Positions 22,362 to 30,238 of a DNA stretch of 38,397 nt are shown in pieces (position 1 is the stretch's first letter; every line of letters begins with the position of its first letter). The stretch is from Ga0077527 sp038144955 (GTDB lineage Bacteria > Pseudomonadota > Gammaproteobacteria > Burkholderiales > SG8-41): contig JAYQOT010000019.1 of NCBI GenBank assembly GCA_038144955.1, positions 1-38,397 of the forward strand. The letters run 5' to 3'. The translations under genes and the position numbers were made by a program. Under the pieces are notes generated by a model, which ran no database searches, had not been told where the DNA came from, and saw nothing but the letters and a program-made list of their open reading frames with translations.

Positions 22362-23393
22362 GTGACGGTAGCCATCGACTGCATGGGCGGTGACCATGGC
22401 GTACAGGTCACAGTGTCCGCTGCAATCGAACGGGCTGCCAGCGATCCGCATTGCCGTTTCGTGCTGGTCGGACTGGAAGACTCAATCAAGTCCGAACTGG
22501 CATGCAGCGGTGCCTCCGGCAACCCGCAATTGCGTGTCCATCACGCCAGTGAATGCGTTGGCATGGACGAACCGCCAGCCACTGCGCTGCGCGCCAAGAA
22601 GGATTCGTCGATGCGGGTGGCCATCGATCTGGTCAAGAGTGGCGAAGCCCAGGCCTGCGTCAGCGCCGGTAACACCGGTGCGCTGATGGCGATCTCCCGT
22701 TTCGTGCTGAAAACGCTGCCCGGCATTGACCGGCCGGCGATCGCCGGCATCCTGCCGACGGTGAAAGGGCATGTCCACATCCTCGATCTCGGCGCCAACG
22801 TCGATTGCGCGGCGGAACATCTGCTGCAGTTCGGCATCATGGGTGCGGAACTGGTGGCATCGGTGGAAAACAAGCCGCGACCCTCGGTGGGGCTGCTCAA
22901 CATCGGCGAGGAAGACATCAAGGGCAACGACGTGGTCAAGGATGCCGCGGTGCTGCTGCGCGAGAGTGGATTGAATTTTTACGGCAATGTCGAAGGCAAC
23001 GACATTTACAAGGGCACTACGGACGTCGTAGTCTGCGACGGATTTGTCGGCAATGTGGCATTGAAAACTTCGGAGGGCCTGGCACAGATGCTTGGCACCT
23101 ATCTGCGAGAGGAATTCGGCCGCAACCTGCTGACGAAAATGCTCGGCCTGGTTGCCTTGCCTGTGATCAGCGCGTTCAAGAGGCGCGTCGATCACCGCCG
23201 ATACAACGGCGCCAGCCTGCTTGGCCTGCGTGGCGTGGTGATCAAGAGTCACGGCTCTGCCGACGTGCTTGCCTTCGGCTGCGCCATCGAGCATGCGATC
23301 GACGAGGTCCGTACCGGCGTGCTGGCGCACATCACCGAACGCATGGCATCACAACAGCAACAGCAACAGCAACAGAAAGTGAAACAGGAATGA
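22362..23393 (+). CDS. plsX: Phosphate acyltransferase PlsX
   Basis: PlsX makes acyl-phosphate from acyl-ACP, the first step of phospholipid synthesis with PlsY. The 343-residue protein has the N-terminal A-I-D-C-M-G-G-D-H-G, C-V-S-A-G-N-T-G-A near 100-108, L-D-L-G-A-N-V-D and the R-Y-N-G-A-S-L-L-G-L-R segment near the end. The GTG at 22362 is annotated because it is the first standard start codon in frame. The only strong Shine-Dalgarno (GAGGAGG, 22338-22344) is 17 bases away, however, and is placed correctly for an in-frame ATC (22350) or CTG (22353). The C-terminus carries eight consecutive glutamines from a CAACAG repeat. The stop overlaps fabH (ATGA). Confidence 0.93.
   Translation: MTVAIDCMGGDHGVQVTVSAAIERAASDPHCRFVLVGLEDSIKSELACSGASGNPQLRVHHASECVGMDEPPATALRAKKDSSMRVAIDLVKSGEAQACVSAGNTGALMAISRFVLKTLPGIDRPAIAGILPTVKGHVHILDLGANVDCAAEHLLQFGIMGAELVASVENKPRPSVGLLNIGEEDIKGNDVVKDAAVLLRESGLNFYGNVEGNDIYKGTTDVVVCDGFVGNVALKTSEGLAQMLGTYLREEFGRNLLTKMLGLVALPVISAFKRRVDHRRYNGASLLGLRGVVIKSHGSADVLAFGCAIEHAIDEVRTGVLAHITERMASQQQQQQQQKVKQE
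23352..23375 (+). repeat. Four tandem CAACAG units in the plsX 3' end
   Basis: Four perfect hexanucleotide copies encode eight glutamines just before the PlsX C-terminus. Length changes would stay in frame, so the copy number could vary between strains without damage. Confidence 0.9.
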
Positions 23394-24355
23394 CAGGGAT
23401 TTACTCGCGCATCATCGGCACCGGAAGTTATCTTCCGGCCAAGGTGGTGACCAATGCGGATCTGGCGTCAACGATGGATACGTCGGACGAATGGATCCAG
23501 CAGCGCACCGGCATCCGCCAGCGCCATATCGCCGCTGAAAACGAATCGGCCAGCGATCTGGCGCTGCAGGCTGCGCGGCGTGCACTCGAAATGGCGGGTA
23601 TTGCCGCGGAGAAAATCGATCTGGTGATTGTCGCCACCACGACCCCCGACATGGTATTTCCGAGCACCGCCTGCATATTGCAGTCCAAGCTGGGCATCAA
23701 GGGCATGCCGGCGTTCGACGTGCAGGCCGTATGCAGCGGTTTTGTCTATGCGCTTGCAACCGCGGACCAGTTCATGCGTTCGGGCCAATACGAGCACATC
23801 CTCGTCGTCGGTGCCGAGGTCTATTCCCGGATACTCGACTGGGAAGATCGTGGCACCTGTGTGCTGTTCGGCGACGGCGCCGGTGCGGTGGTGCTCAAGC
23901 GCAGCAGCGAACCCGGCATTCTTGCCACGCGGCTGCATGCTGATGGCAGCCATGCCGGTATCCTGTCGGTACCCGGATCGGTGTGCGGCGGCAAGGTCAG
24001 CGGGCGTCCGTTGCTGCAGATGGACGGTGGCGCCGTGTTCAAATTCGCAGTCAGGGTTCTGGAGGAAGTGGCGCTGGAATCGCTGGCGGCCGCAGGTCTG
24101 CAGAAATCCGACATCGACTGGCTGATTCCTCACCAGGCCAATATCCGCATCATCCAGGCGACTGCTCGAAAACTCGACTTGCCGATGGAAAAGGTAATTA
24201 CCACGGTGGATCGTCACGCCAACACTTCTGCGGCTTCGGTGCCGCTGGCGCTTGATGAGGCCGTGCGCGACGGACGCATACGTCCGGGACAGCACGTCAT
24301 GCTTGAAGGCGTGGGCGGCGGCTTTACCTGGGGTGCGGTACTGGTCAAATGGTAG
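23390..24355 (+). CDS. fabH: 3-oxoacyl-ACP synthase III
   Basis: FabH condenses acetyl-CoA with malonyl-ACP to start fatty-acid synthesis. The 321-residue thiolase-fold protein has the Cys-His-Asn triad: Cys115 in A-V-C-S-G-F, His248 in I-P-H-Q-A-N and Asn278 in H-A-N-T-S-A-A-S. G-V-G-G-G-F-T-W-G near the end is typical of the family. The ATG at 23390 overlaps the plsX stop by the ATGA pattern, with AGGA just upstream in the plsX frame. Gene order plsX-fabH-fabD-fabG-acpP-fabF is the standard fab cluster. Confidence 0.96.
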   Translation: MTGIYSRIIGTGSYLPAKVVTNADLASTMDTSDEWIQQRTGIRQRHIAAENESASDLALQAARRALEMAGIAAEKIDLVIVATTTPDMVFPSTACILQSKLGIKGMPAFDVQAVCSGFVYALATADQFMRSGQYEHILVVGAEVYSRILDWEDRGTCVLFGDGAGAVVLKRSSEPGILATRLHADGSHAGILSVPGSVCGGKVSGRPLLQMDGGAVFKFAVRVLEEVALESLAAAGLQKSDIDWLIPHQANIRIIQATARKLDLPMEKVITTVDRHANTSAASVPLALDEAVRDGRIRPGQHVMLEGVGGGFTWGAVLVKW

Positions 24356-24380
24356 TGATCAACAAGGGTTGGGATAAGGC

Positions 24381-25310
24381 ATGAAACTGGCATTGGTTTT
24401 TCCGGGACAGGGTTCGCAGGCGGTAGGCATGATGCAGGGCTTTGCCGAGAGCAAGGTCGTGCGTGACACGTTTGCCGAGGCTTCTGCGGTACTGGGACAG
24501 GACCTGTGGCAACTGGTTGCCGAGGGTCCGGCGGAGCAGCTCAATTCGACGGTGAACACCCAGCCGGTGATGCTGACTGCGGCTTACGCCATGTATCGTG
24601 CCTGGCAGGAGGCCGGCGGACCGGCACCGGCCGTGGTGGCAGGACACAGTCTGGGCGAATACACCGCCCTGGTGGCGGCTGGTGCTCTGAAATTTGCCGA
24701 CGCGCTGCCGCTGGTGCGCTTTCGCGCGCAAGCCATGCAGGAAGCGGTGCCGGTGGGCACCGGCGCCATGGCGGCGATACTGGGACTGGACGACGATGCG
24801 GTGCGTGCTGCATGCGCTGAGTCGGCGCAGGGCGAAGTCGTCGAAGCGGTCAATTTCAACGCGCCCAGCCAGGTGGTGATTGCCGGTCACAAGGCAGCAG
24901 TCGAGCGCGGGGCCGCTGCGGCCAAGGCACGCGGTGCCAAGCGCGCAGTGCTGCTGCCGGTCAGCGCGCCGTTCCATTCCTCATTGCTCAAACCCGCCGC
25001 CGACCGGCTGCGCGAACGCATGCAGTCTGTTGAATTCAAGGCGCCCCAGATCGAAGTGGTCAACAATGTCGATGTCCAGGTGGTTACTGATCCCGCGCAA
25101 ATCAAAGATGCGCTCGCGCGCCAGGCCTGCAATCCTGTGCGCTGGGTGGAAACCGTGAAGGCGTTTGCCGGCATGGGCGTGACCCATGTCGTCGAGTGTG
25201 GACCAGGCAAGGTGCTGGCCGGGCTGACCAAGCGCATAGCGGACGGGCTGCAGGGCGGTGCGGTGACCGATGCAGCCTCGCTGCAGCAGCAACTGGAGGT
25301 GCTGAAATGA
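24381..25310 (+). CDS. fabD: Malonyl-CoA:ACP transacylase
   Basis: FabD moves malonyl groups from CoA to acyl carrier protein. The 309-residue protein opens with L-V-F-P-G-Q-G-S-Q (residues 5-13). It has the nucleophile Ser90 in GHSLGEY and the catalytic His199 in S-A-P-F-H-S-S, with Q61 in T-Q-P of the oxyanion region. The length is typical. ATG 24381 lies 25 bases after fabH, and its stop overlaps the fabG start (ATGA). Confidence 0.96.
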   Translation: MKLALVFPGQGSQAVGMMQGFAESKVVRDTFAEASAVLGQDLWQLVAEGPAEQLNSTVNTQPVMLTAAYAMYRAWQEAGGPAPAVVAGHSLGEYTALVAAGALKFADALPLVRFRAQAMQEAVPVGTGAMAAILGLDDDAVRAACAESAQGEVVEAVNFNAPSQVVIAGHKAAVERGAAAAKARGAKRAVLLPVSAPFHSSLLKPAADRLRERMQSVEFKAPQIEVVNNVDVQVVTDPAQIKDALARQACNPVRWVETVKAFAGMGVTHVVECGPGKVLAGLTKRIADGLQGGAVTDAASLQQQLEVLK

Positions 25311-26053
25311 GCGATCTGCAAGGGCGGGTGGCGCTGGTTACCGGCGCATCGCGAGGTATCGGCAAAGGCATTGCCCATGCCCTCGGCAAAGCCGGCGCTA
25401 CGGTTGCCGGCACTGCGACTTCGGCTGCAGGCGCTGATGCCATTACCAGGGAACTGGCCGCAGCAGGCGTCAAAGGTTCCGGATATGCGCTCGACGTCAA
25501 TGATGCTGCGCAGGTGGATGCGGTGCTGGCGGAAATCCAGAAACAGTGGGGTGAAATCGGGATCCTGGTCAACAACGCCGGCATCACCCGTGACAACCTG
25601 CTGATGCGCATGAAGGAAGAGGAGTGGGACGCGATTATGTCGACCAACCTCAAGTCGGTGTACCGGCTGTCGAAGGCGGTCATGCGCGGCATGATGAAGG
25701 CACGCACCGGCCGCATCATCAACGTCACCTCGGTAATCGGTGCGACCGGCAATCCGGGGCAGACCAATTACGCCGCAGCCAAGGCCGGTATCGAAGGTTT
25801 TGCGCGGGCGCTGGCGCGCGAAGTAGGCAGCCGCAACATCACAGTGAATTGCGTGGCACCGGGGTTCATTGACACCGACATGACGCGGGCGCTGAGCGAT
25901 GCACAGCGTGAAGCACTGCTGGGACAGATACCACTGGGTCGTCTGGGTACTGTCGATGACATTGCCGGCGCGGTGGTGTTTCTGGCTTCCGATGCAGCGG
26001 GTTATCTGACTGGCTGCACGCTCCATATCAACGGCGGAATGTACATGCGCTAG
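25307..26053 (+). CDS. fabG: 3-oxoacyl-ACP reductase
   Basis: FabG reduces 3-oxoacyl-ACP with NADPH in each elongation cycle. The 248-residue SDR has TGASRGIG at 12-19, N-N-A-G at 89-92 and the catalytic Ser142, Tyr155 and Lys159 (Y-A-A-A-K). C-V-A-P-G-F-I-D-T-D-M-T and the C-terminal N-G-G-M-Y-M are classic FabG features. The start ATG at 25307 overlaps the fabD stop. The location between fabD and acpP makes it the housekeeping copy, unlike the SDR at 1625. Confidence 0.96.
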   Translation: MSDLQGRVALVTGASRGIGKGIAHALGKAGATVAGTATSAAGADAITRELAAAGVKGSGYALDVNDAAQVDAVLAEIQKQWGEIGILVNNAGITRDNLLMRMKEEEWDAIMSTNLKSVYRLSKAVMRGMMKARTGRIINVTSVIGATGNPGQTNYAAAKAGIEGFARALAREVGSRNITVNCVAPGFIDTDMTRALSDAQREALLGQIPLGRLGTVDDIAGAVVFLASDAAGYLTGCTLHINGGMYMR

Positions 26054-26121
26054 AATCCGCGCCGTCAATCGTTATTTTTATCTAAATTGCTGTTTTGAAA
26101 GATTTTTTTAATCCGGGTTTG

Positions 26122-26130
26122 TGGTAAAAT
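26122..26130 (+). promoter_or_regulatory. Extended -10 promoter upstream of acpP
   Basis: TGG directly followed by TAAAAT forms an extended -10 element in the 154-base gap after fabG, which is rich in T-runs. It would give acpP its own transcript with a leader of about 70 bases, as is expected for such an abundant protein. No clear -35 is visible. Confidence 0.5.
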
Positions 26131-26207
26131 TCACACTTTGCGGAACTGTCCGGCAAGCACTGTCGAACGCTCCGCAGTTCATCATGCAATGCGAAAGGGG
26201 ACAGTAG

Positions 26208-26447
26208 ATGGAAAACATCGAGCAACGCGTCAAGAAAATAGTTGCCGAGCAACTGGGCGTTAACGAAGCGGATGTCAAAACCGAATCATCGTTCGTCAAT
26301 GATCTTGGTGCCGATTCCCTCGATACCGTCGAACTGGTGATGGCTCTTGAAGAGGAATTCGAAACCGAGATTCCCGACGAGGAAGCCGAGAAAATCACCA
26401 CGGTGCAACAGGCCGTTGATTACATCAAGGCGCATTCCAAGTCCTGA
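26208..26447 (+). CDS. acpP: Acyl carrier protein
   Basis: A 79-residue, strongly acidic four-helix protein with the phosphopantetheine attachment motif D-S-L-D and modified serine at residue 37. F-V-N-D-L-G-A-D precedes it and V-E-L-V-M-A-L-E-E-E-F follows, nearly identical to E. coli AcpP. The ribosome site AAGGGGA is six bases before ATG 26208. It has its own promoter and a 3' hairpin, so it can be expressed independently of fabF. Confidence 0.98.
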   Translation: MENIEQRVKKIVAEQLGVNEADVKTESSFVNDLGADSLDTVELVMALEEEFETEIPDEEAEKITTVQQAVDYIKAHSKS

Positions 26448-26453
26448 AGCTGA

Positions 26454-26474
26454 CGGAAGGGGTTCTCCCTTCCG
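26454..26474 (+). terminator. Hairpin between acpP and fabF (attenuator or processing site)
   Basis: A perfect 8-bp stem, CGGAAGGG and CCCTTCCG, around GTTCT lies seven bases after the acpP stop. There is no U-tract, so full intrinsic termination is unlikely. It more probably protects the acpP 3' end or dampens read-through into fabF. Confidence 0.55.
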
Positions 26475-26529
26475 CCTTGATCCAATTCCTGATATCCGGG
26501 GGTGCTGTACTGCCTCCTTCGCGTGAAAA

Positions 26530-27777
26530 ATGGCGCGTCCTACCACCCGCAGAGTTGTCGTGACCGGTCTGGGGATCATTTCCCCGGTCGGCATCGGCAT
26601 CGATGAATCCTGGTCGAACATCACCGCAGGTAAATCCGGCATTACGCGGATCACCCGCTTCGATGCCTCCGGCTACACCTCGCAGATCGCCGGTGAGGTC
26701 AAGGGATTCGATGTCGCAAAATACCTTCCGCCGAAAGAGGCGCGGCGCTTCGATACCTTCATCCATTACGGTCTTGCTGCCGGCATCGATGCGATGAAGG
26801 ATGCGGGACTGGAACTCGACAAGCTCAACCGCGAGATGATCGGCGTCTGCATCGGTTCCGGCATCGGCGGTTTGCCGCTGATCGAGGAAACGCACAATGC
26901 CGTGCTGGCTGGAGGGCCGCGGAAGATTTCCCCGTTCTTCGTGCCTGGCACCATCATCAACCTGATTTCCGGCCAACTGTCCATCATGCATGGTCTGCAG
27001 GGGCCGAACATCGCGGTGGTTACTGCGTGTACTACCGCCAACCACAGCATCGGTGAGGCGGGGCGCCTGATTGAATACGGCGATGCCGACATCATGATTG
27101 CCGGTGGCGCCGAATCGACGGTGTCACCGCTGGGCATCGGCGGTTTCTGCGCGGCAAGGGCTTTGTCTTCGCGCAATGACGATCCTGCTGCTGCCAGCCG
27201 TCCCTGGGACAAGGATCGCGACGGTTTCGTGATGGGCGAGGGCGCCGGGGTGCTGGTGCTCGAGGAATACGAGCATGCCAAAAAACGCGGTGCGCGCATT
27301 TACTGCGAGCTCAAGGGTTACGGCATGAGCGCCGACGCGCACCACATCACTGCGCCCTGTGAAGACGGCGCCGGTGCCGTGCGCTGCATGAGCAATGCGT
27401 TGCGCAATGCAGGCCTCAACCTCAATCAGGTTGATTACATCAATGCCCACGGCACTTCGACGCCACTGGGTGACATCGCGGAAACCGTTGCCGTCAAAAA
27501 CTGTTTCGGCGACCACGCCCGCAAGCTGGTGGTCAGTTCAACCAAGTCGATGACAGGTCATCTGCTCGGTGCGGCCGGCGGTATCGAGGCGGTGTTCTCG
27601 GTGCTGGCCGTGCGAGACCAGGTGGCGCCGCCGACCATCAACCTGGTGAACCAGGATCCGGCGTGCGATCTGGATTACGTGCCCAATACCGCGCGCAAGA
27701 TGAAAATCGACTACGCGCTTTCCAATTCCTTCGGATTTGGCGGCACCAACGGCAGTCTGGTGTTCGGCAAGATCTGA
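26530..27777 (+). CDS. fabF: 3-oxoacyl-ACP synthase II
   Basis: FabF performs the elongating condensation. The 415-residue thiolase-fold enzyme has the Cys-His-His triad: Cys167 in V-T-A-C-T-T, His307 in N-A-H-G-T-S-T-P, and His344 in M-T-G-H-L-L-G-A-A-G. The C-terminal N-S-F-G-F-G-G-T-N is present. The ATG at 26530 begins M-A-R-P-T-T-R-R-V-V-V-T-G, the normal start region, though the ribosome site is weak (GCGTGAAAA). pabC follows 40 bases later. Confidence 0.96.
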   Translation: MARPTTRRVVVTGLGIISPVGIGIDESWSNITAGKSGITRITRFDASGYTSQIAGEVKGFDVAKYLPPKEARRFDTFIHYGLAAGIDAMKDAGLELDKLNREMIGVCIGSGIGGLPLIEETHNAVLAGGPRKISPFFVPGTIINLISGQLSIMHGLQGPNIAVVTACTTANHSIGEAGRLIEYGDADIMIAGGAESTVSPLGIGGFCAARALSSRNDDPAAASRPWDKDRDGFVMGEGAGVLVLEEYEHAKKRGARIYCELKGYGMSADAHHITAPCEDGAGAVRCMSNALRNAGLNLNQVDYINAHGTSTPLGDIAETVAVKNCFGDHARKLVVSSTKSMTGHLLGAAGGIEAVFSVLAVRDQVAPPTINLVNQDPACDLDYVPNTARKMKIDYALSNSFGFGGTNGSLVFGKI

Positions 27778-27817
27778 GCCGTCTCCTGCGGCGGATTGTC
27801 CTGATCCAGCCGTGAGC

Positions 27818-28636
27818 ATGACCATGATTCTCGTTGATGGGCTGCCCTCCGCGGTGATTCCTGCGGACGACCGTGGCCTGGCCTACGGCGATGGCGTATT
27901 CCGCACCCTGGTGATGCGCAACGGTGTGGCCGAATTGTGGTCGCTGCATTACGCAAAACTGGTTGCTGATTGTCGGGCTTTGGGAATCGAACCGCCGCGT
28001 GATGCTGATCTGCAGCGTGACCTGGCGCAGATCGCTGGCAAGGTTCCTGATTGCGCGCTGCGCATCACGGTCACCCGCGGCAGCGGAGGTCGAGGTTATG
28101 CCATTGCAACAGGACCGGTCACAAGGCGCATGGTTGCGGCTTCGCCGCTGCCGGACTATCCGCAATCGTGGTCAGTGCACGGCGTTGTCGCGCGCTACTG
28201 CGAGACCAGACTGGCTGTGCAACCCCGCCTGGCCGGCATCAAACACCTGAACCGCCTGGAAAACGTGCTGGCGCGCGCGGAGTGGACCGATCCTCAAATT
28301 GCAGAGGGGGTGCTGCTCGACACCGATGGCAACGTCATCGAAGGCACGCGCAGCAATCTGTTCCTGGTTGAAGGCCCGGATCTGGTGACTCCGGATCTGA
28401 CCCGTTGCGGCGTGGCTGGCGTGACCCGCGACCGGGTAATCGAAGCGGCTGCGAAGCAAGTTGTCAGTTGCCGCATTGAACGCATCAGCGTGGCCAGGCT
28501 GGAAGCCGCGCAGGAAATTTTCCTCGTCAACAGCCTGATCGGCGTGTGGCCGGTGTCCGCGCTCGGCGGCAGACGCTGGACCGGCTTGGCGATGGCTGCC
28601 CGCGTGAGAAAATGGCTGGATGATCGGTCATCTTAA
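27818..28636 (+). CDS. pabC: Aminodeoxychorismate lyase
   Basis: PabC is a PLP enzyme that splits 4-amino-4-deoxychorismate into p-aminobenzoate and pyruvate for folate synthesis. The 272-residue class IV aminotransferase-fold protein has D-R-G-L-A-Y-G-D-G-V-F at 18-28, the Schiff-base Lys142 in I-K-H-L-N-R-L-E, and E-G-T-R-S-N-L-F. The cofactor-loop S-L-I-G-V-W-P-V segment near the C-terminus is typical. ATG 27818 is chosen; GTG 27812 and ATG 27824 are alternatives. The order fabF-pabC-mltG-tmk-holB is that of E. coli. It overlaps mltG by 17 bases. Confidence 0.94.
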   Translation: MTMILVDGLPSAVIPADDRGLAYGDGVFRTLVMRNGVAELWSLHYAKLVADCRALGIEPPRDADLQRDLAQIAGKVPDCALRITVTRGSGGRGYAIATGPVTRRMVAASPLPDYPQSWSVHGVVARYCETRLAVQPRLAGIKHLNRLENVLARAEWTDPQIAEGVLLDTDGNVIEGTRSNLFLVEGPDLVTPDLTRCGVAGVTRDRVIEAAAKQVVSCRIERISVARLEAAQEIFLVNSLIGVWPVSALGGRRWTGLAMAARVRKWLDDRSS

Positions 28637-29621
28637 ACGGCTGTTGCTGCTGCTGGTACTGACTGCAGTTGCCGCGGCTGGCGCTTTTTACCATTACGCC
28701 AGCAGCGAATTGCCGATGAAGCAGTCGCCGGTGACTTTTGAAGTGCGGGCGGGCAGCGGACTGAAGGCGGTGGCTACTCGTCTTGCTGCTGCCGGGGTGC
28801 TGGAGCATCCCGAATTGTTCGTAATCCTTGGACGCCTGCGTGGTGATGCCGGCCAGCTCAAGGCGGGCAACTACGAATTCTCGCGTCCGCTGACGCCGCT
28901 GGAACTGCTGGACCAGATCACCCGCGGCGAAGTGGCGCAGGTGACCATCACCTTTGTCGAGGGCTGGACGTTCAAGCAGATGCGCAAGGCGCTGAGGGAA
29001 CATCCGCAGCTGAAATCGGAAACGGCCGAGCTGAGCGAGGCTGAATTGCTCGCCAAACTGGGTATTGAACAGTCCGCAGGGGAAGGTTGGTTTTTTCCTG
29101 ATACCTATCATTTCAGCGAAGGCACCAGTGACCAGGTGATCCTGCGCCGGGCCTACCGCCTGATGCAGCGGCACCTGGACCAGGAATGGAGCAGGCGAGC
29201 TCCGAACCTGCCGCTGAAATCCCCTCTGGAGGCACTGATACTGGCATCGATCGTCGAGAAAGAGACCGGAAAAGCCGAGGAGCGCGGACTGGTGGCCGCG
29301 GTTTTCATCAACCGGCTGCGCATCGGCATGCGCCTGCAGACGGATCCAACGGTTATTTACGGCATGGGAGATGCGTTCAAGGGCAATATCCGCAAAAGCG
29401 ATCTGACCACCGACACGCCGTACAATACCTATACCCGCAGCGGCCTGCCGCCAACCCCGATAGCCATGCCCGGACTCGAATCCCTGCGCGCCACCCTAAA
29501 TCCCGCACCCAGCGACGCGATGTATTTCGTCTCCCGCGGTGACGGCACATCGCAGTTTTCGCGAACATTGGCGGAGCATGAGCGTGCGGTGGATCAGTAC
29601 CAGCGGCGGGTGCGGCGATGA
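28620..29621 (+). CDS. mltG: Endolytic murein transglycosylase MltG
   Basis: MltG cleaves nascent glycan strands at the inner membrane and so helps set strand length. The 333-residue protein has one N-terminal membrane anchor (about 5-24: L-K-R-L-L-L-L-L-V-L), a LysM-like region (about 36-100), and the YceG domain. Hallmark stretches are W-F-F-P-D-T-Y near 157-163, the active-site A-S-I-V-E-K-E-T at 209-216 with the catalytic glutamate, and L-Q-T-D-P-T-V-I-Y-G. It starts inside the end of pabC and its stop overlaps the tmk start (ATGA). Confidence 0.95.
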   Translation: MIGHLKRLLLLLVLTAVAAAGAFYHYASSELPMKQSPVTFEVRAGSGLKAVATRLAAAGVLEHPELFVILGRLRGDAGQLKAGNYEFSRPLTPLELLDQITRGEVAQVTITFVEGWTFKQMRKALREHPQLKSETAELSEAELLAKLGIEQSAGEGWFFPDTYHFSEGTSDQVILRRAYRLMQRHLDQEWSRRAPNLPLKSPLEALILASIVEKETGKAEERGLVAAVFINRLRIGMRLQTDPTVIYGMGDAFKGNIRKSDLTTDTPYNTYTRSGLPPTPIAMPGLESLRATLNPAPSDAMYFVSRGDGTSQFSRTLAEHERAVDQYQRRVRR

Positions 29622-30232
29622 AAAGAGGCAAGTTCATTACCCTGGAAGGCATGGACGGAGCGGGCAAAACCACCCACCTTGAATGGCTGCGTGCCCGGCT
29701 TGAGGCCCGCGGCCTGGCGATTACCGTTACCCGGGAACCGGGTGGCACGCCGCTGGGCGAGGCTCTGCGCAAGCTGTTGCTGGAGGGGCGCGAAGAGCGG
29801 CATCCGGAAACCGAGGCATTGCTGATGTTCGCTGCGCGTCACGAACATATAGCCCGCGTCATCGAGCCTGCACTGGCCGGCGGAAGCTGGGTGCTGTGCG
29901 ACCGTTTCACCGATGCCACCTATGCCTACCAGTCCGGGGGCAGTGGCGTGGACTGGGATCGGATTGCCGTTCTCGAAAATTGGGTGCAGGGTAATCTTCA
30001 GCCCGACCTGACCCTTTATTTTGATGTGGATGCTGAAACCGGCAGGGCGCGCACCCGGCAGGTCAGGGCGCCGGATCGCTTCGAGCGCGAACAGCAGGCC
30101 TTCTATGATCGCGTCCGTGCCGCTTACCTGCGCCGGGCTGGCGAGCACCCGCAACGTATCCGGGTGGTCAATGCCGCACTGGCAATCTCCGATGTGCAGA
30201 AAGAACTTGAGAAAATTATTTCAAATATCTGA
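29618..30232 (+). CDS. tmk: Thymidylate kinase
   Basis: Tmk phosphorylates dTMP to dTDP, an essential step for DNA synthesis. The 204-residue P-loop kinase has E-G-M-D-G-A-G-K-T-T at 10-19, the D-R-F motif (C-D-R-F-T-D-A-T-Y-A-Y-Q) around 93-104 and a LID-like region near R-A-P-D-R-F. The ATG at 29618 overlaps the mltG stop by four bases. holB follows six bases after the stop across an AT-rich junction. Confidence 0.96.
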   Translation: MKRGKFITLEGMDGAGKTTHLEWLRARLEARGLAITVTREPGGTPLGEALRKLLLEGREERHPETEALLMFAARHEHIARVIEPALAGGSWVLCDRFTDATYAYQSGGSGVDWDRIAVLENWVQGNLQPDLTLYFDVDAETGRARTRQVRAPDRFEREQQAFYDRVRAAYLRRAGEHPQRIRVVNAALAISDVQKELEKIISNI

Positions 30233-30238
30233 ATTTAA

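Noticed and set aside
22805..23389. A long N-terminal extension of fabH into plsX
   Set aside because: The extension is an out-of-frame reading of plsX; the ATG at 23390 gives a normal-length FabH and the common ATGA overlap.
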